A stretch of DNA of 64,000 bases. It comes from Terriglobia bacterium (GTDB lineage: Bacteria; Acidobacteriota; Terriglobia; JAIQFV01). Of the stretch, positions 54,218-63,645 are shown piece after piece. The notes below the pieces were generated by a model. The model was not told the origin of the DNA. It made no database searches and saw only the letters and a program-made list of their open reading frames with translations. The DNA lies in assembly GCA_020072965.1 (NCBI GenBank), contig JAIQFY010000001.1, positions 186,001 to 250,000 on the forward strand. Reading direction: 5' to 3'. The position numbers and the translations under genes are program-made. Each line of letters starts with the position of its first letter. Position 1 is the first letter of the stretch.

Positions 54218-54349
54218 CATTTGAACTTCTTAAATTCGGGACGGTCCGAGTCTCCATCCCCTTTTTGTTCTCTTGAGGTTCAATATTTGTTGCCCGGAAT
54301 GGAGCGCATATCTAAAATCACAATCACTGCTTCAAAACGGGGTGATTCA

Positions 54350-56038
54350 ATGGGCATCGTTGCGGACATCATTCTGATCCTGGTGGCGGGTTTTTTAGGA
54401 GGGCTGGTCGCCAATCGGCTGCGCCAGCCCCTGATTGTGGGCTACATCATCGCCGGCATAGCGGTGGGTCCTTACACCGGCGGCGCCACCGTCGCGAATG
54501 TTCACGAAATTGAGCTGCTCGCCGAGATAGGGGTGGCACTGCTTCTATTCGGCATCGGGCTTGAATTCTCCCCCAAATCACTACGACCCGTACGATTGGT
54601 TGCGTTGATTGGCACTCCCATCCAACTCGCCCTAACCATTCTTCTGGGGTATGGCTTGGGACGATGGATGGGATGGGGTTGGGTGCAATCACTGTGGTTC
54701 GGCGCTGCAATTTCCGTCTCGAGCACGATGGTCATCCTGAAAACCCTGATGAACCAGGGGTGGCTGGGAACACTCTCAAGCCGGGTCATGATTGGGATGT
54801 TGATTGTCCAGGATCTTGCCCTCGTGCCGATGCTGATCACACTGCCACAGCTTTCCAAGGCTTCGTTTGATTATACGGATCTGGGCGTCTCCCTCCTGAA
54901 GGCGGGAATGTTTATAGGGATCATGTGGGTCTTTGGAAGGCGCGTGATTCCTTTTGTCCTGGGAAAAGTGGCCGGGTGGCAATCGAGGGAACTCTTCCTG
55001 ATTTGTGTGACCGTGTTGGGGCTAGGAGTCGGATACGCCACCTATCTAGCGGGTCTCTCGTTCGCGTTTGGCGCCTTTGTTTCAGGACTTGTTCTCAGCG
55101 AGTCCGATTACGGGCACCAGGCCCTCAGTGACATCATCCCCTTGCGCGATCTGTTTGGGCTTCTGTTCTTTGTTTCCGTAGGGATGCTGCTGGATCCAAA
55201 ATTTCTTGTCAGCCATCTCTCCGCGGTCCTCCTCACCACATCATTGATTGCCCTGGGAAAGGGGACTTTGTTCGCCGTCCTGGTTCGTTCCTTTGGGTAC
55301 GGAAATGTGATTCCGCTGGCGGCCGGACTGGGTTTGTTCCAAATTGGAGAATTCTCCTTTGTCCTGGCTCGCATTGGGTTGGAAACCAAAGGCCTCTCCC
55401 AGGAAGCCTACTCTCTTTTGTTGACCACTGCCGTGCTCACGATGGTGTTGACGCCGCTCTGCTCCTCTCTCACAGCGCCTCTTTATGCGTTTCGCCGACG
55501 TCTTTCCAGGGAGGAGATTCTTCAATCCGTCAATATCACTGAAGCCGGCTTGGAGCAACATGTCGTGATTGTGGGTGGCGGGCGGGTTGGGCACCACATT
55601 GCGCGGGTGTTAACGCGCCTTCACCTTCCTTTTGTCATCATTGAGGCGGATCGCTCTGTCTTCGAGCGGCGGAAGGCGGAAGGATTTCCAGCGATATTCG
55701 GCGATGGCGCCAGTGAAATCGTGCTTGAGGCGGCGAGGGTGTCTCACGCACGGCTCCTGCTCTTGACGGTTCCATCGGTGGCAGTGGCTTTCGGGGTCAT
55801 GGAACCGCTCAAACGATTAGCCACGAATATTCCGATCATAGCCAGGGCAGAGGGTATTCAACAGATGCTCGATCTCAGCCGCGCGGGTGTACGGGAAGTG
55901 GTCCAGCCGGAGTTTGAGGCCGGGCTGGAGATGACGCGCCAGGCCCTTTTGCATCTCGACATTCCGGCGACGGAAGTCGAGGCCTATCTGGATGCCACCC
56001 GAAGGGAAACCTACAAGCCGATGTTCGAGGGGGCTTGA
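54350..56038 (+). CDS. KefB-type cation:proton antiporter with TrkA-N domain
   Basis: This inner-membrane CPA2 antiporter of 562 residues has about 12 membrane segments in the first 385 residues, including [28 protein letters not shown]-like [14 protein letters not shown] and [19 protein letters not shown]-terminal NAD-binding RCK domain begins at about residue 404 ([20 protein letters not shown]). Relatives export potassium or exchange sodium for protons; the ion cannot be read from sequence. ATG 54350 is the conserved start ([18 protein letters not shown]). The frame to 54221 runs back into the palindrome cluster. Confidence 0.9.
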   Translation: MGIVADIILILVAGFLGGLVANRLRQPLIVGYIIAGIAVGPYTGGATVANVHEIELLAEIGVALLLFGIGLEFSPKSLRPVRLVALIGTPIQLALTILLGYGLGRWMGWGWVQSLWFGAAISVSSTMVILKTLMNQGWLGTLSSRVMIGMLIVQDLALVPMLITLPQLSKASFDYTDLGVSLLKAGMFIGIMWVFGRRVIPFVLGKVAGWQSRELFLICVTVLGLGVGYATYLAGLSFAFGAFVSGLVLSESDYGHQALSDIIPLRDLFGLLFFVSVGMLLDPKFLVSHLSAVLLTTSLIALGKGTLFAVLVRSFGYGNVIPLAAGLGLFQIGEFSFVLARIGLETKGLSQEAYSLLLTTAVLTMVLTPLCSSLTAPLYAFRRRLSREEILQSVNITEAGLEQHVVIVGGGRVGHHIARVLTRLHLPFVIIEADRSVFERRKAEGFPAIFGDGASEIVLEAARVSHARLLLLTVPSVAVAFGVMEPLKRLATNIPIIARAEGIQQMLDLSRAGVREVVQPEFEAGLEMTRQALLHLDIPATEVEAYLDATRRETYKPMFEGA

Positions 56039-56061
56039 AAACAGTGCACAAATGGGCAAAG

Positions 56062-56108
56062 AAAATGGGGTCAGGCACGAATCTAATGTTGCTGCCTGAC
56101 CCCATTTT
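56062..56108. terminator. Bidirectional terminator-like hairpin
   Basis: The 16-bp arms AAAATGGGGTCAGGCA (56062-56077) and TGCCTGACCCCATTTT (56093-56108) are perfect complements over a 15-nt loop. With A before and T after, the hairpin could end transcription both of the antiporter (+) and of the small gene at 56130 (-). Its GGGGTCAGGCA core also fits the dispersed repeat vocabulary of the window. Confidence 0.6.
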
Positions 56109-56129
56109 TGCTTCTGCCGTGGTCCCGTG

Positions 56130-56552
56130 TCAGATTTCCTGAGCCATCACGGTGACGTAGATCGCATCGAGCGCCTGGGGACCCGTGTTCTTGAGGATTA
56201 CGTCGTAGAGCACCGGTGCGACCACCGGCACGCTCATAATGAATCCTGTTCCGTTGAAGTTGAGGGGAGCCGTCCAAATGAACTCCCGCTCCGACACTGT
56301 CTCTTCAAACCAGACGGTGCTGTCGGCTAAAATCGCGCCGCAATGCAAGCCTGGAAGTGGGGTGCTGAACAGCACTTTGACTGAGAGCCCTGCCAAAGCC
56401 TTTGCGTCGCGTCCGATATGAATATGGAGCCGGTCGTATTTCTTCACATCCAGGTTGGGGAGTACTCGGTGTTCGCCGCCGGCCGGAATCGCAGCGTTTT
56501 GCAACAGCACCTTAGACAGCGTTGGTGTTTCCATTGCTAACATAGTAGTCAT
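56130..56552 (-). CDS. Small beta-rich protein of unknown function
   Basis: The 140-residue protein starts at ATG 56552 with an excellent GAGGAGG site and has a promoter upstream. It contains LDVKKYDRLHIHIGRDAKAL, LSVKVLFSTPLPG and YDVILKNTGPQALDAIYVTV, suggesting a beta-sandwich. There is no signal peptide and no family that I recognise. It is followed by the terminator at 56062-56108, so it is probably monocistronic. Confidence 0.7.
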   Translation of the reverse strand: MTTMLAMETPTLSKVLLQNAAIPAGGEHRVLPNLDVKKYDRLHIHIGRDAKALAGLSVKVLFSTPLPGLHCGAILADSTVWFEETVSEREFIWTAPLNFNGTGFIMSVPVVAPVLYDVILKNTGPQALDAIYVTVMAQEI

Positions 56553-56624
56553 CTCGCCTCCTCTTTCTCGCGCCCGTCCTCCAGCGCATCATCGCGCCCT
56601 CGGACCTTGGCACAAGGAACTTCA

Positions 56625-56653
56625 ATTCTCACCCTGCGCTCACCCATTGTCAA
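56625..56653 (-). promoter_or_regulatory. Promoter of the small beta-rich protein gene
   Basis: On the minus strand TTGACA (56653-56648) and GAGAAT (56630-56625) are 17 bp apart, about 72 bp before the ATG. The rest of the 56553-56855 gap holds the 56798 palindrome and no gene. Confidence 0.5.
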
Positions 56654-56797
56654 CCCGGTTTGTCAACGGACACAGGCAGCATCCGTCTGCATTCTCCGTT
56701 TTTCCAGTGTCATAAACTTTGCTGTTTCTGCTCAACATTCAACTTGTTGAATCTTGAGACCTGGCACCATCAGATTTGTTTCATCGGGCCGCTTTAT

Positions 56798-56828
56798 CGC
56801 ACACATCGCAAGAAACACGATGTGTGCG
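56798..56828. repeat. ACATCGC palindrome, copy 2
   Basis: CGCACACATCG (56798-56808) pairs with CGATGTGTGCG (56818-56828). It differs by one base per arm, compensated so that pairing is kept, from the copy at 49817-49847. Confidence 0.7.
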
Positions 56829-56855
56829 CGACCCGGTGATTTCTTTGACACCGGC

Positions 56856-57278
56856 CTATTGGATGGTTTTCGATTCCGGCGCCGGAGGGGAGATCAAGGC
56901 CACGTTCAGATTCGTTTCCTTGACCATGACGCCGTTGAGGTAGACTTGAAGGGTGTAATCGCCCACCGTTTCAAAGGTGACGTTGGCAAAGATGGTGATG
57001 TTGTCGGCAAACCCGTTGGGCTCAATCCGGAAAGGAGCAGCCTGGGCTTGCGCCACCACCTTGGAACGGTCCGGGGACAGGATCTTCACTTCCGAGGTGT
57101 ACTCCCCTTCCCCCGTCCAGTGGTTGATCAATGCGAATTTCAGGAGACTGGCGGGCAGCGCATAGAAGTACACATTCCTGAAAAGTCCCATCAAGCTCAG
57201 CTTGTTTCCCAACTCCACGCGGACGTCGTCACATAACAGACTGTATTCGAGGTGCGCCTTCAAGGGTTGACTTGACAT
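56856..57278 (-). CDS. DUF6941-like small protein
   Basis: The 140-residue soluble protein has AHLEYSLLCDDVRVELGNKL, SLMGLFRNVYF and FETVGDYTLQVYLNGVMVKE. This resembles the DUF6941 family (a start like LEYALLCDDVR and a C-terminal beta-sandwich); the family is assigned from memory. The function is unknown. It lies 24 bp downstream of plsC on the same strand and is probably cotranscribed with it. Confidence 0.65.
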   Translation of the reverse strand: MSSQPLKAHLEYSLLCDDVRVELGNKLSLMGLFRNVYFYALPASLLKFALINHWTGEGEYTSEVKILSPDRSKVVAQAQAAPFRIEPNGFADNITIFANVTFETVGDYTLQVYLNGVMVKETNLNVALISPPAPESKTIQ

Positions 57279-57302
57279 GAAATATTCCTCATCTTGGATA
57301 GA

Positions 57303-58061
57303 TCACACAGTCTGAGAACCTTCAGACTGAGAGATCGGGGACTGAACTTGAGAACGCTGATCCTGCTCCAGGCCCGAGGCGATGGCGGTGCGGACCCGCT
57401 CGATGAGTTGATCGCGATCGTCCAGCGAATAACCCGAAACATCAATCGGATCGTGGAAGATGATCTTGATGTGGCCCGGGCGGATCTTGAATTCCCCTTT
57501 GCGCATCATCTCGTAGCACCCATCAAGGGTCATCGGGACCACTGGAACTTTTGATCGAATTGCCGCGATGAAGCCCCCCTTGCGGAACTCCCCCATCTCG
57601 CCGGTCCGGGTTCTGGTCCCCTCCGGATAGATCAGGAACGAATCCCCGGCTTGCAGTTGACGGATGGCCTGTTCGATGCTTTCCACCGCGCTGGTGTGGT
57701 TCTTTCGATCGACCGGGATAAACCTCTCGACGCGACAGGCTAATCCCAGAAGGGGCGCCCTGAAGAATTCCTTCTTGGCGATGGCCTTCACATCCCGGGG
57801 GATAGCGAGAAAGACGGCGACGGGATCCACATTACTCTGGTGGTTGGGCATGAAGATATAATTCTGACCCTCCTGAATCTTTTCTCTCCCATAGATCGTG
57901 AGCGTTCCACCGGCCAGGAAAAGGGCCAATCGGGCGCCCATCCGGCTCACGTTGTACAGAAAGTGGTGCGTTTTGAAGACCCAGGTAATCAGTATAGTCA
58001 GAGGCCCCGCCAGCAGAATGTAGAGGGCGACTCCCAGGAGTGCAATGGTGGCGCGAATCAT
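57303..58061 (-). CDS. plsC: 1-acyl-sn-glycerol-3-phosphate acyltransferase
   Basis: The enzyme acylates lysophosphatidate to phosphatidate at the inner membrane. The 252-residue protein has an N-terminal membrane segment (IALLGVALYILLAGPLTILI), the catalytic NHQSNVDPVAVF, the RFIPVDRKNH block and the substrate-binding YPEGTRTRTGEMGEFRKGG. Length and motif order are standard. The ATG at 58061 follows a short gap from the M61 gene region, but that gene ends upstream in the same direction, so coexpression is possible. Confidence 0.93.
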   Translation of the reverse strand: MIRATIALLGVALYILLAGPLTILITWVFKTHHFLYNVSRMGARLALFLAGGTLTIYGREKIQEGQNYIFMPNHQSNVDPVAVFLAIPRDVKAIAKKEFFRAPLLGLACRVERFIPVDRKNHTSAVESIEQAIRQLQAGDSFLIYPEGTRTRTGEMGEFRKGGFIAAIRSKVPVVPMTLDGCYEMMRKGEFKIRPGHIKIIFHDPIDVSGYSLDDRDQLIERVRTAIASGLEQDQRSQVQSPISQSEGSQTV

Positions 58062-58153
58062 AAGCGACTCATGGTATCAAATTATCGACCGGGCAATAAG
58101 AGCGGTGGACTCTCACCGAACCCCAGGCAAACCGTCGGTCCGACGTCCGCCCT

Positions 58154-59959
58154 TCATCTTCCGGTGAGTATCCCGTCGCGGATCGAGATTTGGAGCGGGG
58201 TGGGATCGGCGGACTCCATGATGGCATAGTGAGTCACAGTTTTTGCCATCGTCTGAAAGGACACCTCCAGCGTTTGCCCGCTGCGCACGCACTTGATCTT
58301 CACGCGTTTCCCCGGATCCATGGTCGATAGGAGGGTGAGGGCGCGACGCGTCACGGCACGCCCGTTGATTTCGACCAGTACGTCCCCGTTTTTCAATCCG
58401 GCCTTCTCCGCGGGGCTCCCTGCGGTGACCTCATCGATCCGCGGGGCTCCATCAAAATTTTGCGTCACCGTGAATCCGGGGTCCCCCACCTTTCGCGGCT
58501 GGAGGTCAAGTTTGAGGCCGGCTGCCCTTAAGAACGAGTTGTAGTCGATCTCCTCAATCCCGTGGACGTAACGCGCAAAAAATTCGTCCAGCGGCTTCCC
58601 TGTCACCCGCTCCACCGCATCGGGGATGCCCGCCCGATCATCAAAGAAGCGCCCTCTCTGAGCGTATTCTTTATTGAGAAAGCGCATCACATCGTCCAGC
58701 GAGCGGTGGTTATTGGTCCCCTGCCGAATAGTCAAATCAAGAAGCAGGCCGAGGATTTCGCCCTTCTCATAATAGGAAATGGAATTCTCCGGGCGCCGAT
58801 AGAACGGGTATTTATCGAGCCAGGTATCGAGACTCGCCTCTTCGACGCTTTGATGGAGACGCGCCGGACGTTCCTGTTCGCTTTGGATCGTTTCGGCTAG
58901 GGAGCGATAAAAATCCTCCTTTTTATCGACGCCCGCCCGAACCAGCGTGTAAGCGCCATACAAACTCGTGACGCCTTCACTGAACCAGAGCGCCCGAGTG
59001 TAATTCTCGCGGGCGTAATCGATCGGCTCAAGCGAAGCCGGTCGAATGCGTTTTACATTCCAGAGGTGAAAAAACTCATGAGCGCTGACATTGGCAACTT
59101 CATCGAGCCGGCGCGACACCTCCTGCGCGCTCATGTTGATGGCCGTCGAGAAGGCGTGCTCCATCCCGCCTCCTGAAGGCCCTTCCGGAAAGTGATAGAT
59201 GAAGGTGTAATGGTTCAGGGGAACATCCTGCATGGTTTCGAATTCAGCCTCCACGATGCGTTTCAGGAGAAGAAGCAGTTCCCGGTCATCGATTTGGGCC
59301 GTCTCCCCATCGACAATGACGTTAAACTTTGCACCCTTCGATTCAAACTGCAGCCAACGGAACGTCCCCGCCTCCACGGGAGAATCAACCAGATGATCGT
59401 AATTTCGGGCGTTGAAGACATTCTTCTCCTGCGTCGGGATCAATTCCGTGGCGATGTGCCATGATTCAGGTATTCGGAACCTGACTTGGATGGGAAGATT
59501 CTTCCCCCCCACCAGATACATGAAGATGTAGGCTCCGTTGAAGAATCCGTGGTGGGCGTCGAGTTGGGCATCATAAGGGGTTAGGACATTGGCATAAACC
59601 TCATAATCGAGCACGACCTCCCGGGCATCTTGAGCCGCCACCCGCCAGGTTTGCTTGTCTACCTTCTCCACCGGGAGTGGCATGTGGTCCTGGTTGAAGG
59701 CCTCGACGGCCCGGACCCGGTGAGCAAAGTCGCGGATCTGGTAAAGGGCGTTCCAGGCGGGCATTTGAAAATCGAAGGTCGCGGCCTTCTCCACCTCCGT
59801 CCGAATCTCAATATGAAAAAAATGCTCCTCCTGCTTAGACATGTCGCAGGTGTAAAAAACACGCTGCTCGGCGCGGAGCGAGTGGCCGGCCGCCTCCAGG
59901 AACAATACTAAGCAGAGCACCGTGAAACGGAGAGCGCGGGTGGTGGTCCATCGTTTCAC
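58154..59959 (-). CDS. M61-family glycyl aminopeptidase-like protein with PDZ domain
   Basis: The 601-residue exported protein has a signal peptide FTVLCLVLFLEAAGHSLRAE. It has the zinc motif HEFFH in NVSAHEFFHLWNVKRIRP (about residue 294), with ALWFSEGVTSLYGAYTL supplying the third ligand Glu. A C-terminal PDZ domain is visible as AGLKNGDVLVEINGRAVTRR. This is the arrangement of the M61 glycyl aminopeptidase family. The substrate is unknown. Its start overlaps the mpl stop by four bases, so the two are translationally coupled. Confidence 0.9.
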   Translation of the reverse strand: MKRWTTTRALRFTVLCLVLFLEAAGHSLRAEQRVFYTCDMSKQEEHFFHIEIRTEVEKAATFDFQMPAWNALYQIRDFAHRVRAVEAFNQDHMPLPVEKVDKQTWRVAAQDAREVVLDYEVYANVLTPYDAQLDAHHGFFNGAYIFMYLVGGKNLPIQVRFRIPESWHIATELIPTQEKNVFNARNYDHLVDSPVEAGTFRWLQFESKGAKFNVIVDGETAQIDDRELLLLLKRIVEAEFETMQDVPLNHYTFIYHFPEGPSGGGMEHAFSTAINMSAQEVSRRLDEVANVSAHEFFHLWNVKRIRPASLEPIDYARENYTRALWFSEGVTSLYGAYTLVRAGVDKKEDFYRSLAETIQSEQERPARLHQSVEEASLDTWLDKYPFYRRPENSISYYEKGEILGLLLDLTIRQGTNNHRSLDDVMRFLNKEYAQRGRFFDDRAGIPDAVERVTGKPLDEFFARYVHGIEEIDYNSFLRAAGLKLDLQPRKVGDPGFTVTQNFDGAPRIDEVTAGSPAEKAGLKNGDVLVEINGRAVTRRALTLLSTMDPGKRVKIKCVRSGQTLEVSFQTMAKTVTHYAIMESADPTPLQISIRDGILTGR

Positions 59960-61419
59960 GCGTGCCGACTCCTCTTCTTCATGGCCTCCAGTAACTTCTC
60001 GTGGATGTTGTCAAAACCTCCGTTTGAGAAAACGACAAAGACGTCTCCCGTGCGGGCCATCGGACTACAAGTCTCCACGATGGCATCCGCATTGGGAAGA
60101 AAGCGCGCGGATTTTCCCTGGGCTTTCAGCCCTTCGACCACACGCTCGGAAGAGAGTCTTTGACCGAGGGGGAGTTTTTCAGGGGCATACACATCCGCCA
60201 CTACAATCTCGTCGGCATCCGTGAAGGCCCGCAAGAGCTCGGCCTCAGAAACACGGCGTCGCATGGTCGCCGATCTTGGCTCCACCACCGCCCATAGGCG
60301 CGCCCTCGGATACCGGGAACGGACGGCTTTCACGGTCTGCTGAATGGCGGTGGGATGATGGGCAAAATCGTCAATCACAGTCACCCCGGCAACCGTGCCA
60401 CGAACCTCCATCCGCCGTCGAACACTTTGAAAACCTCCGAGAGCCTTCTGGATGACCGGGATGCCAATCCCGAATTGAGTGGCCGTTGCAATGGCCCCCA
60501 GGGCATTGCTCACATTGAAGTCACCGAATAAAGGAAGCTGGAATTCGGAGAATGGTTTTCCTCGTTCGAAAACTGAGAATACGGTCCCTTCAGAATTGAT
60601 CTGAATGTCGCGCGCCAGATAACCCATCCGCTCCTCGCCCGGATCCTCTCCGCTCCTCGTGGGCCCTCCTGTGACACCAAAAAGGATAACCTTGCAGAAC
60701 GCTGCCTTGGAGAGTTCCACCACAACAGGATCTTTGGCATTGGCAATTAAAGAGCCATTCCGGGGCACAATGTTGATCAGACGTCGGAAAGAGAGCTTGA
60801 CGGCTTCGATGCTGGGATATATGTCAGCGTGGTCGTACTCAATGTTGTTGAGAAGAACCGAGCTCGGCAGGTAGTGAAGAAACTTTGGCCCCTTGTCAAA
60901 AAAGGCGGTGTCGTATTCATCACCTTCAATGATGAAATGAGTCCCTCCGCCGAGCTGATAACTCTTGTGAAAATTCTGGGCGATGCCCCCGATTAAGAAA
61001 TCAGGTTTGAGACCCGCGCATTCAAAGATCCATGCCAGCATGGAGGTGGTGGTGGTCTTGCCATGGGTTCCCGCTACGACAATCGAGGAGTGTCCCCGGA
61101 TGAACAACTCCCTGACCGCTTCGGGCAAGGAGCAGTAACGAATCCTTTCATCCAGGACCCGTTCTACTTCCGGGTTTCCTCGCGACAGGGCATTCCCGAT
61201 GATCACCAGGTCAGGACGAACATCGAGGTTCCTTTCATCGAAACCTGAGAATAGCTGAATCCCCAGCCGTGCAAGCTCGGTGGACATCGGCGGATACACG
61301 TTGTGGTCTGAACCCCTCACTTCAAAGCCGCTTTCTTTGAGCATACCGGCCAGAGAAGCCATGGCCGTTCCGCAAATGCCAATCAAATGGATCCGGTGGA
61401 TACTCTGAAGATTATTCAT
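59956..61419 (-). CDS. mpl: UDP-N-acetylmuramate:L-alanyl-gamma-D-glutamyl-meso-diaminopimelate ligase Mpl
   Basis: Mpl reattaches recovered murein tripeptide to UDP-MurNAc during peptidoglycan recycling. The 487-residue Mur ligase has IHRIHLIGICGTAMASLAGM, the P-loop VVAGTHGKTTTTSMLAWIF, EGDEYDTAFFDKGPKFLHYL, NNIEYDHADIYP and DDFAHHPTAIQQTVKAVR. YDTAFFDK with NIEYDHADI is typical of Mpl rather than MurC. It is downstream of ldcA by about 210 bp on the same strand. Both act on recycled or tetrapeptide stems, which supports the call. Confidence 0.94.
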   Translation of the reverse strand: MNNLQSIHRIHLIGICGTAMASLAGMLKESGFEVRGSDHNVYPPMSTELARLGIQLFSGFDERNLDVRPDLVIIGNALSRGNPEVERVLDERIRYCSLPEAVRELFIRGHSSIVVAGTHGKTTTTSMLAWIFECAGLKPDFLIGGIAQNFHKSYQLGGGTHFIIEGDEYDTAFFDKGPKFLHYLPSSVLLNNIEYDHADIYPSIEAVKLSFRRLINIVPRNGSLIANAKDPVVVELSKAAFCKVILFGVTGGPTRSGEDPGEERMGYLARDIQINSEGTVFSVFERGKPFSEFQLPLFGDFNVSNALGAIATATQFGIGIPVIQKALGGFQSVRRRMEVRGTVAGVTVIDDFAHHPTAIQQTVKAVRSRYPRARLWAVVEPRSATMRRRVSEAELLRAFTDADEIVVADVYAPEKLPLGQRLSSERVVEGLKAQGKSARFLPNADAIVETCSPMARTGDVFVVFSNGGFDNIHEKLLEAMKKRSRHA

Positions 61420-61629
61420 GGACTGATCTTTGGACGCCCTGGCAGAAAAAGCGTCGAAAACAAAGTGATGAGAAAAATGTTAATTATCTACCCGAGAGAT
61501 AAAGTAATGCATTGCCTGGTATCGAATGATGCGATGATTTTTGAAGAACCCCCCGGGGTCCGCGTCACAATCCCTTAAGGTTCTCTCCCCGGTCACGGTC
61601 CCCGCCCCTGCCGCCCGCGGAGCGTGACT

Positions 61630-62574
61630 TCACCTCGTCGTTGCCTCCTCGACAATCAATCTTGGATCCGCTCGCGTATCGAGGGTGACCCGGACTCCGA
61701 TCGGCAACGTCACGAAAGGATTTCGTGTATGGCCGGAGTGAAGACCTCTGATGACGGGGCCTTTAAAGTTACGGAAGTAGCTTTCCAGTACATTCTGAGC
61801 CTTCCAGCGGGGATGCTTTTCGTCGACACAGTTCAGCATGTCGCCCAGGACAACGCCGTGCACTTGCCGGAATTTGCCGGCATCTCCCAGCTGTTTGAGC
61901 ATGCGGTCGAGTCGGTAGGGCGGTTCATTGACGTCTTCAATGAACAGGATACTGTCGGCACTGTTGAACTCGTAGGGTGTCCCCAGGGAACTGATCAGGA
62001 GCGACAAGCACCCGCCAACGAGCCTTCCGCTGTCCCGCCCCGGCCGAATAACCTCTTCGCGCCTCAGCGGCAGGCTCCAGGATCTTGTTTGTCCGCCCTC
62101 TCCCCCGCCCATCAACGCGTTCCTGAAGGAATCAAGATCGACACCCGCTTCACCCTTGGAAAAATTGGTCGCCACCATCGGACCATGAAACGTGATCAAA
62201 CCGGTCCGCGCGTGGATCGTATTGAGAAGGACGGTGACATCACTGGCCCCCATTATAATTTTTGCCTGCCGGCGCAGGGTCTTGTAGTCAAGATCTTCGA
62301 GCAAGTAAACTGACCCATATCCGCCGCGCGCGCAAAGGATCGCTTTGACGGCTGGGTCCCGGATCATCCCATTCAAGTCGGCCTTGCGCCATCGGTGATT
62401 TCCGGCATAGAAGGAATCTCGGGCAAGAACATGTGCCCCCAATTTGACCCGAAATCCCAAACTGACAAGGGTTTTTATTCCACGGCGAAGCGCCGCCTTG
62501 TTCGCGACTCCCGCAGGAGACACCACGCCAATGACATCTCCCCGCTTAAGCGAAAATGGAAGCAGTGCTTTCAT
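61630..62574 (-). CDS. ldcA: LD-carboxypeptidase (S66 family)
   Basis: The enzyme removes the terminal D-alanine from murein tetrapeptides in the cytoplasm, giving the tripeptide used by Mpl. The 314-residue protein has VIGVVSPAG-like GDVIGVVSPAGVANKAAL, the nucleophile serine in CARGGYGSVYLLEDLDY, FHGPMVATNF, LFIEDVNEPPYRLDRMLKQL and GHTRNPFVTLPIGVRVTLD. Length is standard. Its ATG overlaps the stop of the EamA gene by four bases. Confidence 0.93.
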   Translation of the reverse strand: MKALLPFSLKRGDVIGVVSPAGVANKAALRRGIKTLVSLGFRVKLGAHVLARDSFYAGNHRWRKADLNGMIRDPAVKAILCARGGYGSVYLLEDLDYKTLRRQAKIIMGASDVTVLLNTIHARTGLITFHGPMVATNFSKGEAGVDLDSFRNALMGGGEGGQTRSWSLPLRREEVIRPGRDSGRLVGGCLSLLISSLGTPYEFNSADSILFIEDVNEPPYRLDRMLKQLGDAGKFRQVHGVVLGDMLNCVDEKHPRWKAQNVLESYFRNFKGPVIRGLHSGHTRNPFVTLPIGVRVTLDTRADPRLIVEEATTR

Positions 62575-63491
62575 ACGGAAGACTTCATTGAGCGGCCGTC
62601 ACTGATTGAAAGATAGATTCCCGCGAGGATAATAAAACCTCCGAGTACCTTTTCGGGAGTCAAGACCTCTTTAAAGATCAAAAGCGCAAGCAGCGAGGCC
62701 CCTACCGGCTCGAGCAGCGTGCACACGGCGACGATGGCTGCTGGAAAATATCGAAGCGCCCAATTCAAGGACGTGTGCCCGATCGACTGCGGCACGAGGG
62801 CCAACAAGCAGAAAAATAGAAACGTCCGTCCTGAATAATGAACCCAATTCGGCTCACGCAACGTGCAGAAGAGCACTAATACGCCGGCCGCCACCGCGTA
62901 CACCCTGAATACGTATTGGGTTAATGGAGTTACGCTCCGGATAACCCGGCCGGTCAATAAGTAACCTGCCATCATGACGGCCCCCAGCAGGGCCAGTGCA
63001 TCGCCCTTGAGGGTGTCTTGGCCGATCCCGACGTCGGCCCGGGCAATCAAGATGCCGCCCGCAACGGCAACCAGAATTCCAATGATAGCACGCCGCGAAA
63101 TCCCTTCGCGCAAAAACCACCAGGAGAATAGCGCAACAAAGATTGGATTGGCTGTGACGAGTACGACCGAGCTTGCCACCGAGGTGTACTTTAGGGAGGC
63201 GATCCACGTCGCGAAGTGGAGGGCCAGGAAGATCCCGGCCAGGAGATAATAGACTGCTTTGCCCTGACTCTGCCCCCCCTTTCGATCCCTCTGTCTTGAG
63301 ATCTGGAACGGAACCAGAACGATAGTCGCAATCAAGAGCCGGTAGGCCGCTATTACCAGAGAAGGCGCCTCACAAAGCCGCACGAAGATCGATCCAAAGC
63401 TGATCGCCACGACCCCAAGGCATAGGACACAGGCAGTCACGGCGCGCGGGGGCGAAGACGTGATCACACCTGAAATGGAATCTTTGGTCAT
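62571..63491 (-). CDS. EamA/DMT-family transporter
   Basis: This inner-membrane protein of about 306 residues has ten hydrophobic segments in two EamA repeats. The first includes FVRLCEAPSLVIAAYRLLIA, then LKYTSVASSVVLVTANPIFV. The second includes GHTSLNWALRYFPAAIVAVC and LLEPVGASLLALLIFKEVLT. Drug/metabolite-type exporters of this kind usually move amino acids or metabolites; the substrate is unknown. ATG 63491 (MTKDSIS) is chosen, with 63506 possible. It is the first gene of the minus-strand EamA-ldcA-mpl-M61 series. Confidence 0.88.
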   Translation of the reverse strand: MTKDSISGVITSSPPRAVTACVLCLGVVAISFGSIFVRLCEAPSLVIAAYRLLIATIVLVPFQISRQRDRKGGQSQGKAVYYLLAGIFLALHFATWIASLKYTSVASSVVLVTANPIFVALFSWWFLREGISRRAIIGILVAVAGGILIARADVGIGQDTLKGDALALLGAVMMAGYLLTGRVIRSVTPLTQYVFRVYAVAAGVLVLFCTLREPNWVHYSGRTFLFFCLLALVPQSIGHTSLNWALRYFPAAIVAVCTLLEPVGASLLALLIFKEVLTPEKVLGGFIILAGIYLSISDGRSMKSSV

Positions 63492-63645
63492 CTCACCGGC
63501 CTTCAACCCGTCGCCCGGCTATCAGACACACGCCGAACTCCCTTTGTCTCGCTATTTCCTGTCCCGCCAGGCTCATCCGAGATGTTCCGTTGAAAAATAA
63601 CTGAAATCCAGTAAAATACTTGTTCATTTTGGGGTCAATGGAAAC

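Noticed and set aside
61387-61578. 63-codon plus-strand frame at the mpl start
   Set aside because: It starts inside mpl on the opposite strand and has no family resemblance or ribosome site.
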